DNA of 20,285 bases. Source: JBCCEV01 sp039030125 (lineage in GTDB: Bacteria > Pseudomonadota > Gammaproteobacteria > Ga0077536). The DNA is taken from assembly GCA_039030125.1 (NCBI GenBank), contig JBCCEV010000073.1, positions 1 to 20,285 on the forward strand, in the 5' to 3' direction. How positions within the stretch are numbered: the first letter of the stretch is position 1; every line of letters begins with the position of its first letter. Position numbers and translations under genes: made by a program. This document shows, in pieces, positions 1 to 8,272 of the stretch. Below the pieces are notes generated by a model, which worked only from the letters and a program-made list of their open reading frames with translations, searched no databases and was not told the DNA's origin.

Positions 1-212
1 CACGAGATTCCAAGTCCCAGCATCCAACAAGACAAGTCTCTAGCAGTGCTCTAAGGAGCAACAATGACTCTAGCTCTGGCAGTAGCAACCTTGTTCCGCG
101 CGGTTACAGATGCGACCAATCTCCGAATTTGGTTAACCAAGACAGGTGTCTCTAGACGCGGTTAGCTCCATCAGAGACCTACAAGTCCATCCCGACAGCA
201 ACATTAAGACTG
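1..212. other. Anomalous window edge with no readable frame; should hold the ABC ATPase N-terminus
   Basis: All three plus-strand frames contain stops here (for example the TAG at 153-155, in the frame of the following ATPase). The Walker A and Q-loop region expected just upstream of position 213 cannot be read. The stretch carries three CTAG tetranucleotides in its first 155 bases (40-43, 70-73, 152-155), far denser than in the rest of the window. Scattered pieces resemble ATPase coding sequence out of phase (see findings). I infer a contig-end sequence or assembly problem, or a decayed 5' end, rather than a separate gene. Confidence 0.5.
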
Positions 213-893
213 ACACCTGCCAGCTTCCTCGCATTCATCGCTGAGGTTCGTGCCATCCCGGCAGTCCAGCGACGCCGCCGCATTGAGCAGGTCGTCGAAT
301 CGATTCACCTGGAGAACGTTCTTCATCAACGGATCGAAACACTATCGAAAGGCTACAAAAGGCGCGTTGGATTAGCGCAAGCCATCATGCACGACCCCGA
401 TATATTGATCCTTGACGAACCGACCGATGGACTAGACCCGAACCAAAAACACGAAGTGCGCACCTTGATCAAGGACATGGCGAGCGAAAAAGCCATCATC
501 ATCTCTACCCACATTCTTGAAGAGGTGGACGCCGTGTGCTCGCAGGCGGTAATCATTGCGCAGGGCAAGATTATTTTCAGCGGCACGCCCAACGAGCTTG
601 CCGCTCATTCGCGCTACCACAATATCGTTAGTGTCACCGTCGCCAAGGCCAACGCCGAGAAAGCCATTGCCAAAGCAAAAACAATCAGCGGCGTTAACGA
701 AGTTGAAGAGCTTGCGGCGGGTGAGGATGTTCGCATCCGCCTACTCGGAGCGGACGGGAAACAGATCATCGGCGCGGCTAGTGACGCTTTAAGGGAATTC
801 GGGATTAAGGAGCTTCATGTCGAGCGAGGGCATCTCGATGACGTCTTTCGGGAACTAACCGAAGGCAATCAAAGTGGAGTGCACCGCACATGA
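213..893 (+). CDS. ABC transporter ATP-binding protein, GldA-like, 5' end missing
   Basis: This is the nucleotide-binding subunit of an ABC-2 type exporter; it would hydrolyse ATP on the cytoplasmic face to drive the permease encoded next. About 226 residues are readable. The ABC signature appears as LSKGYKRRVG (about 345-371), the GldA-like variant of LSGGQ. Walker B ILILD with the catalytic Glu follows (402-419), then the D-loop GLDP and the switch His in STHILEE. A C-terminal accessory domain of about 100 residues follows, as in GldA and related drug or copper exporter ATPases. The Walker A half (about 90 residues in the family) is absent or scrambled, and the frame closes at a TAG at 153-155. 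The stop overlaps the permease start by 4 nt (ATGA), implying translational coupling. The family is clear; the transported substrate is unknown. Confidence 0.85.
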   Translation, partial: TPASFLAFIAEVRAIPAVQRRRRIEQVVESIHLENVLHQRIETLSKGYKRRVGLAQAIMHDPDILILDEPTDGLDPNQKHEVRTLIKDMASEKAIIISTHILEEVDAVCSQAVIIAQGKIIFSGTPNELAAHSRYHNIVSVTVAKANAEKAIAKAKTISGVNEVEELAAGEDVRIRLLGADGKQIIGAASDALREFGIKELHVERGHLDDVFRELTEGNQSGVHRT

Positions 894-1624
894 ACGGCGC
901 AATGATTATTGCCAAGCGCGAATTGAAAGCATACTTCGCAACCCCCGTGGCTTACGTTTTTATCGCGATATTTCTCGTGCTAACGGGTGTTTTTACCTTT
1001 TATCTCGGCGGCTTCTATGAGCGTGGACAAGCCGATCTCGAACCTTTTTTTCGCTTCCACCCGTGGCTTTACACGTTTCTGATCCCCGCCATCTCGATGC
1101 GCCTTTGGTCCGAAGAACGCAAAGCTGGCACCCTTGAGCTACTGCTAACCCTTCCCATCTCACTGACCTCTTCAGTTGTAGGGAAGTTTCTGGCCGCATG
1201 GTGCTTTACCTGCGTCGCGTTACTCGGAACCTTTCCTGTTTGGATTACCGTGAACTACCTCGGCGATCCTGACAATACCGTGATTGCCGCCGGCTATATT
1301 GGCAGCGCGTTGATGGCAGGTGGTTTTCTCGCAATCGGGTCGTGCATCTCGGCGATGACCAAGAATCAGGTAATTGCCTTCGTCGTGAGTTTTGTGGTGT
1401 GCTTCGCGTTCAACCTCAGCGGCTTTCCGATCGTTCTTGATCTATTTTCGGCCTGGGCGCCGCAGGCGATCCTCGATGTCATTTCATCGTTCAGCTTTCT
1501 CACTCATTTTGAATCCATCTTAAAAGGCGTTATCGATATCCGAGACGTCGTTTTCTTTGGCACGTTGATGGCATTTTGGTTGTACCTCAACGTGTTGGTT
1601 ATACAGAGCAATAAGGGCAACTAG
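890..1624 (+). CDS. ABC-2 type permease, GldF-like
   Basis: Membrane subunit of the exporter, 244 residues. It begins with the typical cytoplasmic stretch AKRELKAYFATPVAYVF, which leads into the first membrane helix. About six hydrophobic segments follow: roughly residues 17-40, 58-75, 100-125, 140-160, 165-190 and 222-240. The segment SMRLWSEERKAGTLELLLTLP after the second helix is the coupling region conserved in GldF and NosY-like permeases (ABC2_membrane families). The ATG overlaps the ATPase stop, and the GldG-like gene starts 20 nt downstream, so the three genes form one unit. In Bacteroidetes GldA-GldF-GldG is linked to gliding; in gammaproteobacteria the same module has no established substrate, so the symbol is left empty. 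Confidence 0.88.
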   Translation: MNGAMIIAKRELKAYFATPVAYVFIAIFLVLTGVFTFYLGGFYERGQADLEPFFRFHPWLYTFLIPAISMRLWSEERKAGTLELLLTLPISLTSSVVGKFLAAWCFTCVALLGTFPVWITVNYLGDPDNTVIAAGYIGSALMAGGFLAIGSCISAMTKNQVIAFVVSFVVCFAFNLSGFPIVLDLFSAWAPQAILDVISSFSFLTHFESILKGVIDIRDVVFFGTLMAFWLYLNVLVIQSNKGN

Positions 1625-1644
1625 TTGCTGCTGGGAACAGAGCC

Positions 1645-3528
1645 ATGAATCGACAAATTGTTTCAAGCACCGGCCTTATCTTCGCGTTGGCTTTGTTTCT
1701 TGGCACAAACATCATCTCCAATGAACTCTTCACGGGGCTGCGCCTTGACCTAACGGAAAACGGCCTTTACACGCTCTCCGACGGCACTGAGCGGATCCTC
1801 GAGAAGATTGATGAACCCATTCATCTGCATTTTTATTATTCCGCCAAGCAATTTGCTGGCGTACCGCAACTGCTGCAGTACGGTCGGCGGGTTCGCGACA
1901 TGCTTGAAGAATATGTGGCCGCCGCTGGCGGCAAACTGCGCCTCACCGTGGTTGATCCCGAACCATTTTCCGAAGCGGAAGACCGGGCCGTCGCGGCCGG
2001 CATCGAGCGCTTGCCTCTCGGTAACGGTGAAGCCGGATACCTCGGGATCAGCGGGGCCAACACGGTTGATGACGAAGAGGTCCTGGCCGCGCTAAGCCCC
2101 CAACAAGAAGAGGCACTCGAGTACGAATTAACTAAGATGATCTACAACCTCGCTGAGCCCAAGAAGCGGGTCATTGGGGTCTTATCGAGCTTACCGGTAT
2201 TCGCACCTCCCCCCGATCCCCGAACGGGTCAGCCCAGCGGGCGCGATTGGGTTGTGTTCACGCTACTGCGGGAGTTCTACGAGGTGCGCGAGCTCGATCT
2301 CGACGACGAGGTGTTTGACGAAGACATTGATACGCTTCTCGTTGTTCACCCCAAAGAACTGAGCCGCGAAATGCTCTATGCCATCGATCAGTTCGTCCTC
2401 AATGGCGGCAAGGCAATGGTCTTCGTCGATCCCCTTGCAGAGATGGATGAGGCCCAGGGCGATCCGGAAAGACCCGGGGTGATGCCGGTCATCAACTCCG
2501 ATCTTGAAGCGCTCTTCGAAAAGTGGGGCATCGAGTTCACGAGCGATAAGGTGGTCGGCAATCTCGACACGGCTGTGCGCGTGCAAATTGGCAGCGAGCG
2601 TGGGCCTCAAGAAGTCGAATACCTGCCCTGGATGCAACTGCAGGATGAGCTTTTAAACCGGGATGATTTCGTCACCAACGAACTCCAGGTCGTGAATGTC
2701 GGAACAGCAGGCTCATTAGCACCTCGCGAGGGCGCAACCACGAACGTTATCCCCTTGATCTCGGCGGGCGAAAATTCATCCTTACTGGAACGGGATTCCG
2801 TCATTTTTGTCAGACAGCCTCAGGGCCTGTTGGCAAACTACGTTCCTGATGAGATAAATCACGTCGTTGCCGCTCGCATCACCGGCGAAGTTGAAACTGC
2901 ATTTCCCGATGGTCGACCTTTGAGTGAGACAGAAAAGCGCGCGCCCCAGGACGACGACTATCAAAGCTCGGGGACGGTGAATGTAATCGTCGTGGCCGAC
3001 ACCGATATTCTCGCCGATCGTTTCTGGATGCGTTTTTCGAACTTTGGTGGGTTCCAGGTGCCGGATCCGTTCGCCAACAATGCCGACTTTTTGGTGAACG
3101 CGGTCGACAACCTTGGTGGCAACGATGACCTTATAGGCCTGCGCAGCCGCGGCGAATACGCGAGACCGTTCCAGATCGTTTTGGAAATTCAGCGCGAGGC
3201 CGAGGCTCAATTTCGGGATCGTGAGCAAGCACTACAGGCAAAACTCGCGGAAACCGAACAAAAACTCGCTGGCCTGCAGCAGCAGGACACCGGTGGCGAG
3301 TTGTTGTTATCGGATGAAGAGAAGGCGGAGATCGCGCAGTTTCGCCAGGAACAACTCAAGACCCGCAAAGAATTGCGCGCGGTTCAGCATCAATTGCAGA
3401 ACGACATAGAGCGACTTGGGACCGTTCTCAAGTTTGTAAACATCGCGTTAGCGCCCTTGCTCGTCGTCGCGCTCGCTCTGGTGTTCCGGCTTGCACAAGG
3501 CCGCCAACGCCTCAGAGGTGCGACGTGA
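1645..3528 (+). CDS. GldG-like ABC transporter auxiliary membrane protein
   Basis: A 627-residue protein of the GldG / ABC-type auxiliary component family. Residues ~9-27 form an N-terminal membrane anchor. A large extracytoplasmic domain follows, starting with the conserved LRLDLTENGLYTLSDGTERIL, and includes a Rossmann-like portion (DTLLVVHPKELSREMLYAIDQF and NGGKAMVFVDPLAE). Residues ~510-590 are rich in E, Q and K with heptad character, a probable coiled coil. A second membrane helix lies at ~598-617, followed by a short basic tail. The topology, two anchors around a periplasmic body, is usual for the family. It sits 20 nt after the permease and overlaps the next gene by 4 nt (GTGA). It probably links the permease to the periplasmic substrate; that role is inferred. 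Confidence 0.85.
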   Translation: MNRQIVSSTGLIFALALFLGTNIISNELFTGLRLDLTENGLYTLSDGTERILEKIDEPIHLHFYYSAKQFAGVPQLLQYGRRVRDMLEEYVAAAGGKLRLTVVDPEPFSEAEDRAVAAGIERLPLGNGEAGYLGISGANTVDDEEVLAALSPQQEEALEYELTKMIYNLAEPKKRVIGVLSSLPVFAPPPDPRTGQPSGRDWVVFTLLREFYEVRELDLDDEVFDEDIDTLLVVHPKELSREMLYAIDQFVLNGGKAMVFVDPLAEMDEAQGDPERPGVMPVINSDLEALFEKWGIEFTSDKVVGNLDTAVRVQIGSERGPQEVEYLPWMQLQDELLNRDDFVTNELQVVNVGTAGSLAPREGATTNVIPLISAGENSSLLERDSVIFVRQPQGLLANYVPDEINHVVAARITGEVETAFPDGRPLSETEKRAPQDDDYQSSGTVNVIVVADTDILADRFWMRFSNFGGFQVPDPFANNADFLVNAVDNLGGNDDLIGLRSRGEYARPFQIVLEIQREAEAQFRDREQALQAKLAETEQKLAGLQQQDTGGELLLSDEEKAEIAQFRQEQLKTRKELRAVQHQLQNDIERLGTVLKFVNIALAPLLVVALALVFRLAQGRQRLRGAT

Positions 3529-4610
3529 ACCTCCGCGTTGTCGCAGTCGTTGCCGCGTTAGTGGTGGCTGGCGCGTGGTTTGCCACGCAAAAAAAAGCCG
3601 CTGTCAGCGAGGTCGAGTCAATCACTCTGTTTCCCGACCTCGTGGGCGTCGCAAACGAAATTGACCGCATCGCGATCGCATCGCCCGCGCGCACGCGTAC
3701 GCTGGTGCGCGACGACGGCCTGTGGGGTTTACAAGAATTTGATGGTTTCCCCGTTAAGGTCGGCGGCATTAAATCACTCGTGGTGCAATTATCTAATCTG
3801 AAAACGGTGGAAGCAAAAACCAAGAAACCCGAAAGCTACGCTCGCATCGGCGTTCAAGATTACGTGGCTGGGAACGAAAATTCGAACCTCATTGAAGTTT
3901 TATCCGGCGAGACGCAAATCGCGAGCGTGATTGTCGGTAAGCGACGAGAAAACAGCGCAGATCCCGAACACTTCATGCGCAAACCCGGTGAGGAACAGTC
4001 TTGGTTGGTTGGTGGAGAAATCGATTTGCTGGCTAACCTGAGCGAACTCATGGACATGACCGTTTGCGACGTACCGAGTGAACGCGTGCGCGAAATTACA
4101 GTATCGCCACTGGACAGCAGCCCGTTCCGGCTTTCCAAGTCCGGCGCCGATGACAGCTTCTTCGCGCTCACACCAATACCCGAGGGTTACGAACCGAAAT
4201 CAAGAACAACTGTATCGAGCCTCGGAGCCGTGCTGCTTGATCTGCGCTTCGATGCTGCGGCAAGTCGTGACCGTATCAATGACCTGACACCCGTCAATTC
4301 CATCACAATGATTACCTTTGACGGCTTGGTTGCAAAGGTCGACGAATTCGAAGCCGCTGAGCGCAGGCTCGTACGCATCGATTTTAGCTATGCGGCCGAA
4401 CTTGCCACTGCGCCTGATGACGAAGGTGAGGACTCGCCTACTCCCGGCACGAACGAACCCGAAGCTCCTAGTGAAACCGTCGCCGAGGAAGTCGCGCGAT
4501 TAAACGCGGTGGTTAATGGCTGGGTTTATGAGCTGCCCAAATACAAGTCTCGGCAACTTGGTAAACGGCTTGACGACTTAGTCAAACCGATCGAAAACAG
4601 CGACGAGTAA
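3525..4610 (+). CDS. DUF4340 domain protein, membrane anchored
   Basis: A 361-residue protein starting at a GTG that overlaps the preceding stop (GTGA). An N-terminal hydrophobic segment (residues ~4-20) is followed by basic residues and a long soluble region, so it is most likely anchored with its body in the periplasm. The repeated pattern of short beta-rich units (DRIAIASPARTRTLVRDDGLWGLQEFDGFPV, then VVQLSNLKTVEAKTKKPESYARIGV) is typical of DUF4340, which often follows GldG-like genes. Around residues 295-325 is an acidic, Pro/Thr/Ser-rich linker before a C-terminal stretch ending in KRLDDLVKPI. Function is unknown; coupling to the exporter suggests an accessory role. Its stop lies 4 nt from the end of the convergent minus-strand gene. 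Confidence 0.82.
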   Translation: MNLRVVAVVAALVVAGAWFATQKKAAVSEVESITLFPDLVGVANEIDRIAIASPARTRTLVRDDGLWGLQEFDGFPVKVGGIKSLVVQLSNLKTVEAKTKKPESYARIGVQDYVAGNENSNLIEVLSGETQIASVIVGKRRENSADPEHFMRKPGEEQSWLVGGEIDLLANLSELMDMTVCDVPSERVREITVSPLDSSPFRLSKSGADDSFFALTPIPEGYEPKSRTTVSSLGAVLLDLRFDAAASRDRINDLTPVNSITMITFDGLVAKVDEFEAAERRLVRIDFSYAAELATAPDDEGEDSPTPGTNEPEAPSETVAEEVARLNAVVNGWVYELPKYKSRQLGKRLDDLVKPIENSDE

Positions 4611-4614
4611 ACCG

Positions 4615-5172
4615 TTAGTTCAAGGACCGCGTCGCCGGTGCGGGCAGGGCGCTCGTTAGGTGCTGCAGCACGTGCAAGCTGTGCCGAGCGTTATAGAAAG
4701 ACCACAGCTCACTCGCCGTTAAGGGGTCCAGGCAAAAGTATCCTTGCTGGTTGGTTCGCAAGGTTTGCAGCACGTCCATGATCCCGACAAATCCGAAAGA
4801 CAGCGCGCGATACAAGCTTGAGTCGTTCCGTTCGGCAGCGCAGGCATAGGCTTCTATACCTAAATCCGCAAAACGCAGGATCGGTACACCACTCGCCGCC
4901 GCTTGTTCCGGGAACAACCCAACTAGCAACAGACTCCGATCGCCGACAATCTCCGGATCGGCTACATCATTGATCACTAAGTCGGCAAGATGATCGACCG
5001 TGCGCGAGGCGAATTGGTCGCGATGCGACGCTATACCGACATCGCGAAAGACGATTTTTACCAGATGCGACTCAACCGTCGCTGACAGATGAACGCCGAC
5101 ACAGCGCTGCGAGTCGGTGAGTAGCGCCCGCCAGCCCGTCATCTCATGAAGGTAAAGATCTTGGTGAATCAT
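4615..5172 (-). CDS. Unrecognised protein of 185 residues
   Basis: I do not recognise the family with certainty. The ORF starts at an ATG and reads 185 residues with no plus-strand competitor across the same interval, so it is very likely real. The protein looks soluble and mixed alpha/beta, without a signal peptide or membrane helix. It begins MIHQDLYLHEMTGWRALLTD, has a central helical SRTVDHLADLVINDVAD, and then SRTLLVG-like hydrophobic strand SLLLVGLFPEQAA. A Tyr/Cys-containing region (AYACAAERNDSSLYRALSFGF) precedes the C-terminal helix. No Shine-Dalgarno sequence is obvious. It is convergent with the DUF4340 gene (4-nt gap) and divergent from glyQ, sharing a 127-bp upstream region with it. 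Confidence 0.7.
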   Translation of the reverse strand: MIHQDLYLHEMTGWRALLTDSQRCVGVHLSATVESHLVKIVFRDVGIASHRDQFASRTVDHLADLVINDVADPEIVGDRSLLLVGLFPEQAAASGVPILRFADLGIEAYACAAERNDSSLYRALSFGFVGIMDVLQTLRTNQQGYFCLDPLTASELWSFYNARHSLHVLQHLTSALPAPATRSLN

Positions 5173-5241
5173 AGGTAGAAAATCGGCCGCGAACCAACGA
5201 TCTTTAGATTTAGGTTGCTACCGCGCCCCCAATCCAACCGG

Positions 5242-5247
5242 TATACT
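5242..5247 (+). promoter_or_regulatory. Candidate -10 element for the glyQ operon
   Basis: TATACT is a 5/6 match to the sigma-70 -10 consensus and lies 52 nt before the glyQ ATG. No convincing -35 hexamer is found at 16-18 nt spacing (TTGCTA at 5215-5220 is too far, at 21 nt). If used, transcription would start near 5254, which favours the ATG at 5300 over the in-frame TTG at 5261 as the glyQ start. Confidence 0.35.
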
Positions 5248-5299
5248 TCGCGCTCGCTTCTTGAGCCGCATCGTGCAGTGTTTAGCGGGCGACCAGCCA

Positions 5300-6190
5300 A
5301 TGACTTTTCAACAACTCGTTTTCGCACTGCAAACCTATTGGAGCGAACGCGGCTGCGTCGTCGCCCAGCCTTATGATATGGAGATGGGTGCCGGGACCTT
5401 TCACCCCGGAACGTTCCTGCGGGCCATCGGGCCCGAGCCGTGGCGCACGGCCTACGTACAACCGTCGCGCCGACCCACCGATGGCCGTTACGGCGAAAAT
5501 CCCAATCGTCTCCAACATTATTTCCAATTTCAGGTGTTGCTGAAGCCCTCGCCCCACGATATCCAGCAGCTTTATCTGGACTCACTCAAAGAGCTAGGAA
5601 TTGACGCCTTGCGCGAGGATATCCGTTTTGTCGAAGATAACTGGGAGTCTCCTACCCTCGGCGCCTGGGGCTTAGGTTGGGAGGTATGGCTCAATGGCAT
5701 GGAAATCACCCAATTCACCTATTTTCAACAGGTTGGTGGTCTGGATTGCCGCCCCGTATCTGGCGAAATCACCTACGGGCTCGAACGTATCTCGATGTAC
5801 CTGCAGGGTGTCGATTCCGTCTACGACCTGATTTGGTCAAAGCACGGTGAGCATGTCGTTACCTACGGCGATATCTATCATCAAAATGAAATCGAAATGT
5901 CGGCCTACAACTTCGAACATGCGGACACCGATTCCTTATTTGCGTGGTTCGACCAATGCGAGCGACAGGCCCAGCATTTAATCGAACAGAACTTAGCGCT
6001 GCCAGCCTATGAAATGATGGTGAAGGCGTCGCACACCTTCAATTTGCTCGACGCGCGACGCGCGGTCTCGGTCACCGAGCGACAACGCTATATCTTGCGT
6101 GTCCGCACCCTGGCGCGCGCGGTGGCGGAAACTTATTACGCTTCTCGCGAAGCGCTGGCGTTCCCAATGCTTAAAGAACTCCATAACTAA
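5300..6190 (+). CDS. glyQ: Glycyl-tRNA synthetase alpha subunit
   Basis: Catalytic subunit of the bacterial alpha2beta2 glycyl-tRNA synthetase, which charges tRNA-Gly with glycine in the cytoplasm. It is 296 residues from this ATG, the family's normal size. The N-terminus MTFQQLVFALQTYWSERGCVV aligns with the usual GlyQ start. The class II core is plain: QPYDMEMGAGTFHPGTFLRAIGPEPW, then AYVQPSRRPTDGRYGENPNRLQHYFQFQV (motif 2), WESPTLGAWGLGWEVWLNGMEITQFTYFQQ, and SGEITYGLERI (motif 3). An in-frame TTG at 5261 would add 13 residues but has no Shine-Dalgarno sequence and lies within a few bases of the likely transcription start. glyS begins 8 nt after the stop. Confidence 0.97.
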   Translation: MTFQQLVFALQTYWSERGCVVAQPYDMEMGAGTFHPGTFLRAIGPEPWRTAYVQPSRRPTDGRYGENPNRLQHYFQFQVLLKPSPHDIQQLYLDSLKELGIDALREDIRFVEDNWESPTLGAWGLGWEVWLNGMEITQFTYFQQVGGLDCRPVSGEITYGLERISMYLQGVDSVYDLIWSKHGEHVVTYGDIYHQNEIEMSAYNFEHADTDSLFAWFDQCERQAQHLIEQNLALPAYEMMVKASHTFNLLDARRAVSVTERQRYILRVRTLARAVAETYYASREALAFPMLKELHN

Positions 6191-6198
6191 ACCCTGTC

Positions 6199-8268
6199 AT
6201 GAACACCGAAACCCTCGCGATCGAAATCGGCACGGAGGAGCTTCCACCACGGCCACTGAAGCGGCTCGCTGTGGCTTTTCACGACGCATTGGTTGAGAGC
6301 CTTCGCGGTGCCGGACTTGATTTCAAAAGTTCTAAAGCTTTCGCGACCCCCCGGCGCTTGGGCGTGGTCTTCGAAGCGCTCGAAGACAGTCAACCGGCTA
6401 CAACAGAACGGCGACGAGGACCCGCGCTAGAAGCGGCATTTGCTGACGATGGTGCGCCGACCAAAGCCGCTTTGGGTTTTGCGAAATCCTGTGGTGTCGA
6501 AGTCGCCAATTTATCCAGAGTTGAGGAGAAAGGACGAACCTATCTCGCCTACGAGCGTGACGTCCCGCCGGTACCGCTCAACAAGTTAATTCCCTCGATG
6601 TTCGAGTCAGCCGCGGCGCGCCTGCCTATCCCGAAGCGTATGCGCTGGGGAAGTTCTGAATCGGAATTTATTCGCCCGGTTCATTGGCTACTATGTCTTT
6701 ATGGCACCTCGGTGATCGAATTTTCAATGTTCGATATCCACACCGATCGGAAAACCTACGGTCACCGTTTTCATCATCCCCAGGCTATAGAAATCCCCGA
6801 TGCCAATGCGCTACTCAGGGTCCTGGAAGCCGAGGGCTTCGTGATGCCGGACTTCGACCAACGTCGCACAGTCATCCGCGAGCAAATTGCGCGCTTAAAC
6901 AAACAGCTTGGCGGCGTCGCGCTGATAGACGAAGAACTTCTGGAGGAGGTGACGGCGCTGGTCGAGTGGCCTCAGGCCATTGCCGGGGGCTTCGATGAAA
7001 GCTTCCTGGCTCTTCCCACGGAGGTACTGATCTCGACGATGCAAAAGCATCAGCGGTATTTCCCGGTCACGGGCGACAACGGCGCATTGATGTGCAACTT
7101 CATCACAGTGAGCAACATCGAAAGCAGCGAACCTGAAATCGTTGTACGCGGGAACGAACGCGTCATACGGCCCCGATTGGCGGATGCCAGATTCTTCTAC
7201 GAACAAGATAATCAACGGCCCTTAGTGTCTTTCCGAGAACGACTTGATGACGTGGTCTTTGAGAAACGGCTTGGCTCACTTGGGGACAAGACCCGTCGGG
7301 TAAAACAACTCGCCGGTGCGATGGGTGGAGTGTTCGACGCTAAGGCCGAGCACTGCGAGCGCGCCGCAGAATTATCGCGCTGTGACCTGGTCACCGAAAT
7401 GGTTGGAGAATTTCCTGATCTGCAAGGGATCATGGGGCGTTACTACGCTAAGGCGTCTAACGAGGAGCCCGAAATTGCTGAGGCACTTGGTGAATTTTAT
7501 CTACCAGCCTTTGCCGGTGACGCACTGCCTGAATCCGCCGTCGGCGCGTGCATCGCGGTGGCGGATAAGATCGATTCGCTAATTGGGATCTTTGGTGTCG
7601 GCGCTGGACCGACTGGAGATAAGGACCCCTTCGCCCTTCGTCGGGCCGCGAACGGGCTGGTTAGAATTCTTATTGAGGGGCAATTTTCAGTCGCTTTACG
7701 TGGCGCCTTTACGACCGCTCGGGACCACTATGAAGATGTCGACCTCGGCGAGGATGTCGTCGAAGTCGTCTGGTCATTCATCTCGGACCGCTTGCGCACC
7801 TATTACACTGATCGGCAGATCGGGCACGACGTTATCGAAGCTGTTCTGGCACTCGATATCGACGACTTGAGCGATGTGAATAAGCGCGTGCTTGCGGTAA
7901 CGCAATTTAAGGCGTCCACATCGGCACCGGCACTCGCTGCCGCGAATAAGCGCATCACTAATATTCTCAAGAAAGAAAAATCTTCCCCCTCTGTAGCTAT
8001 CGACGAAGCACTATTCGAACACCCAGAGGAATCCACTCTCGCGCAAGTGCTGGGCGGTTTGACCCAAAGTACCGACGCTTCCTATCAGGCGGAAGACTAT
8101 GGCCAGTACTTGACTCTTTGCGCGACGCTTAAGGAACCGGTTGATGCATATTTCGACGCGGTGATGGTCATGCATGAAAACCCAACAATCAAAGCGAACC
8201 GGATAGCGCAGCTAGATTCATTAAGACGACTGCTGAGTCGAGTCGCCGATATCAGTTTGCTCGATTAG
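6199..8268 (+). CDS. glyS: Glycyl-tRNA synthetase beta subunit
   Basis: Beta subunit of the tetrameric glycyl-tRNA synthetase. It binds and positions tRNA-Gly and is needed for activity with GlyQ. At 689 residues it matches the size of the E. coli protein. Landmarks are the N-terminal ETLAIEIGTEELPPRPLKRL, the conserved PKRMRWGSSESEFIRPVHWL, HRFHHPQAI, STMQKHQRYFPV, VVRGNERVIRPRLADARFFYEQD, the HD-like GIMGRYYAKASNEEPEIAEALGEFYLP, and GPTGDKDPFALRRAANGLVRIL. The C-terminal part is the helical DALR anticodon-binding-like domain. gmhB follows after 4 nt, so the genes are almost certainly co-transcribed. Nothing appears truncated. Confidence 0.97.
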   Translation: MNTETLAIEIGTEELPPRPLKRLAVAFHDALVESLRGAGLDFKSSKAFATPRRLGVVFEALEDSQPATTERRRGPALEAAFADDGAPTKAALGFAKSCGVEVANLSRVEEKGRTYLAYERDVPPVPLNKLIPSMFESAAARLPIPKRMRWGSSESEFIRPVHWLLCLYGTSVIEFSMFDIHTDRKTYGHRFHHPQAIEIPDANALLRVLEAEGFVMPDFDQRRTVIREQIARLNKQLGGVALIDEELLEEVTALVEWPQAIAGGFDESFLALPTEVLISTMQKHQRYFPVTGDNGALMCNFITVSNIESSEPEIVVRGNERVIRPRLADARFFYEQDNQRPLVSFRERLDDVVFEKRLGSLGDKTRRVKQLAGAMGGVFDAKAEHCERAAELSRCDLVTEMVGEFPDLQGIMGRYYAKASNEEPEIAEALGEFYLPAFAGDALPESAVGACIAVADKIDSLIGIFGVGAGPTGDKDPFALRRAANGLVRILIEGQFSVALRGAFTTARDHYEDVDLGEDVVEVVWSFISDRLRTYYTDRQIGHDVIEAVLALDIDDLSDVNKRVLAVTQFKASTSAPALAAANKRITNILKKEKSSPSVAIDEALFEHPEESTLAQVLGGLTQSTDASYQAEDYGQYLTLCATLKEPVDAYFDAVMVMHENPTIKANRIAQLDSLRRLLSRVADISLLD

Positions 8269-8272
8269 AACC

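Noticed and set aside
90..104. Codons for LVPRG after a Ser/Gly-rich stretch, like a thrombin-site linker of cloning vectors
   Set aside because: The match is five residues, the flanks do not resemble a known vector, and the region is better explained as a damaged ATPase 5' end.
5173..5299. T-box or other leader regulation of glyQS
   Set aside because: No antiterminator-like T-box sequence or terminator stem is visible, and T-boxes are not expected in gammaproteobacteria.
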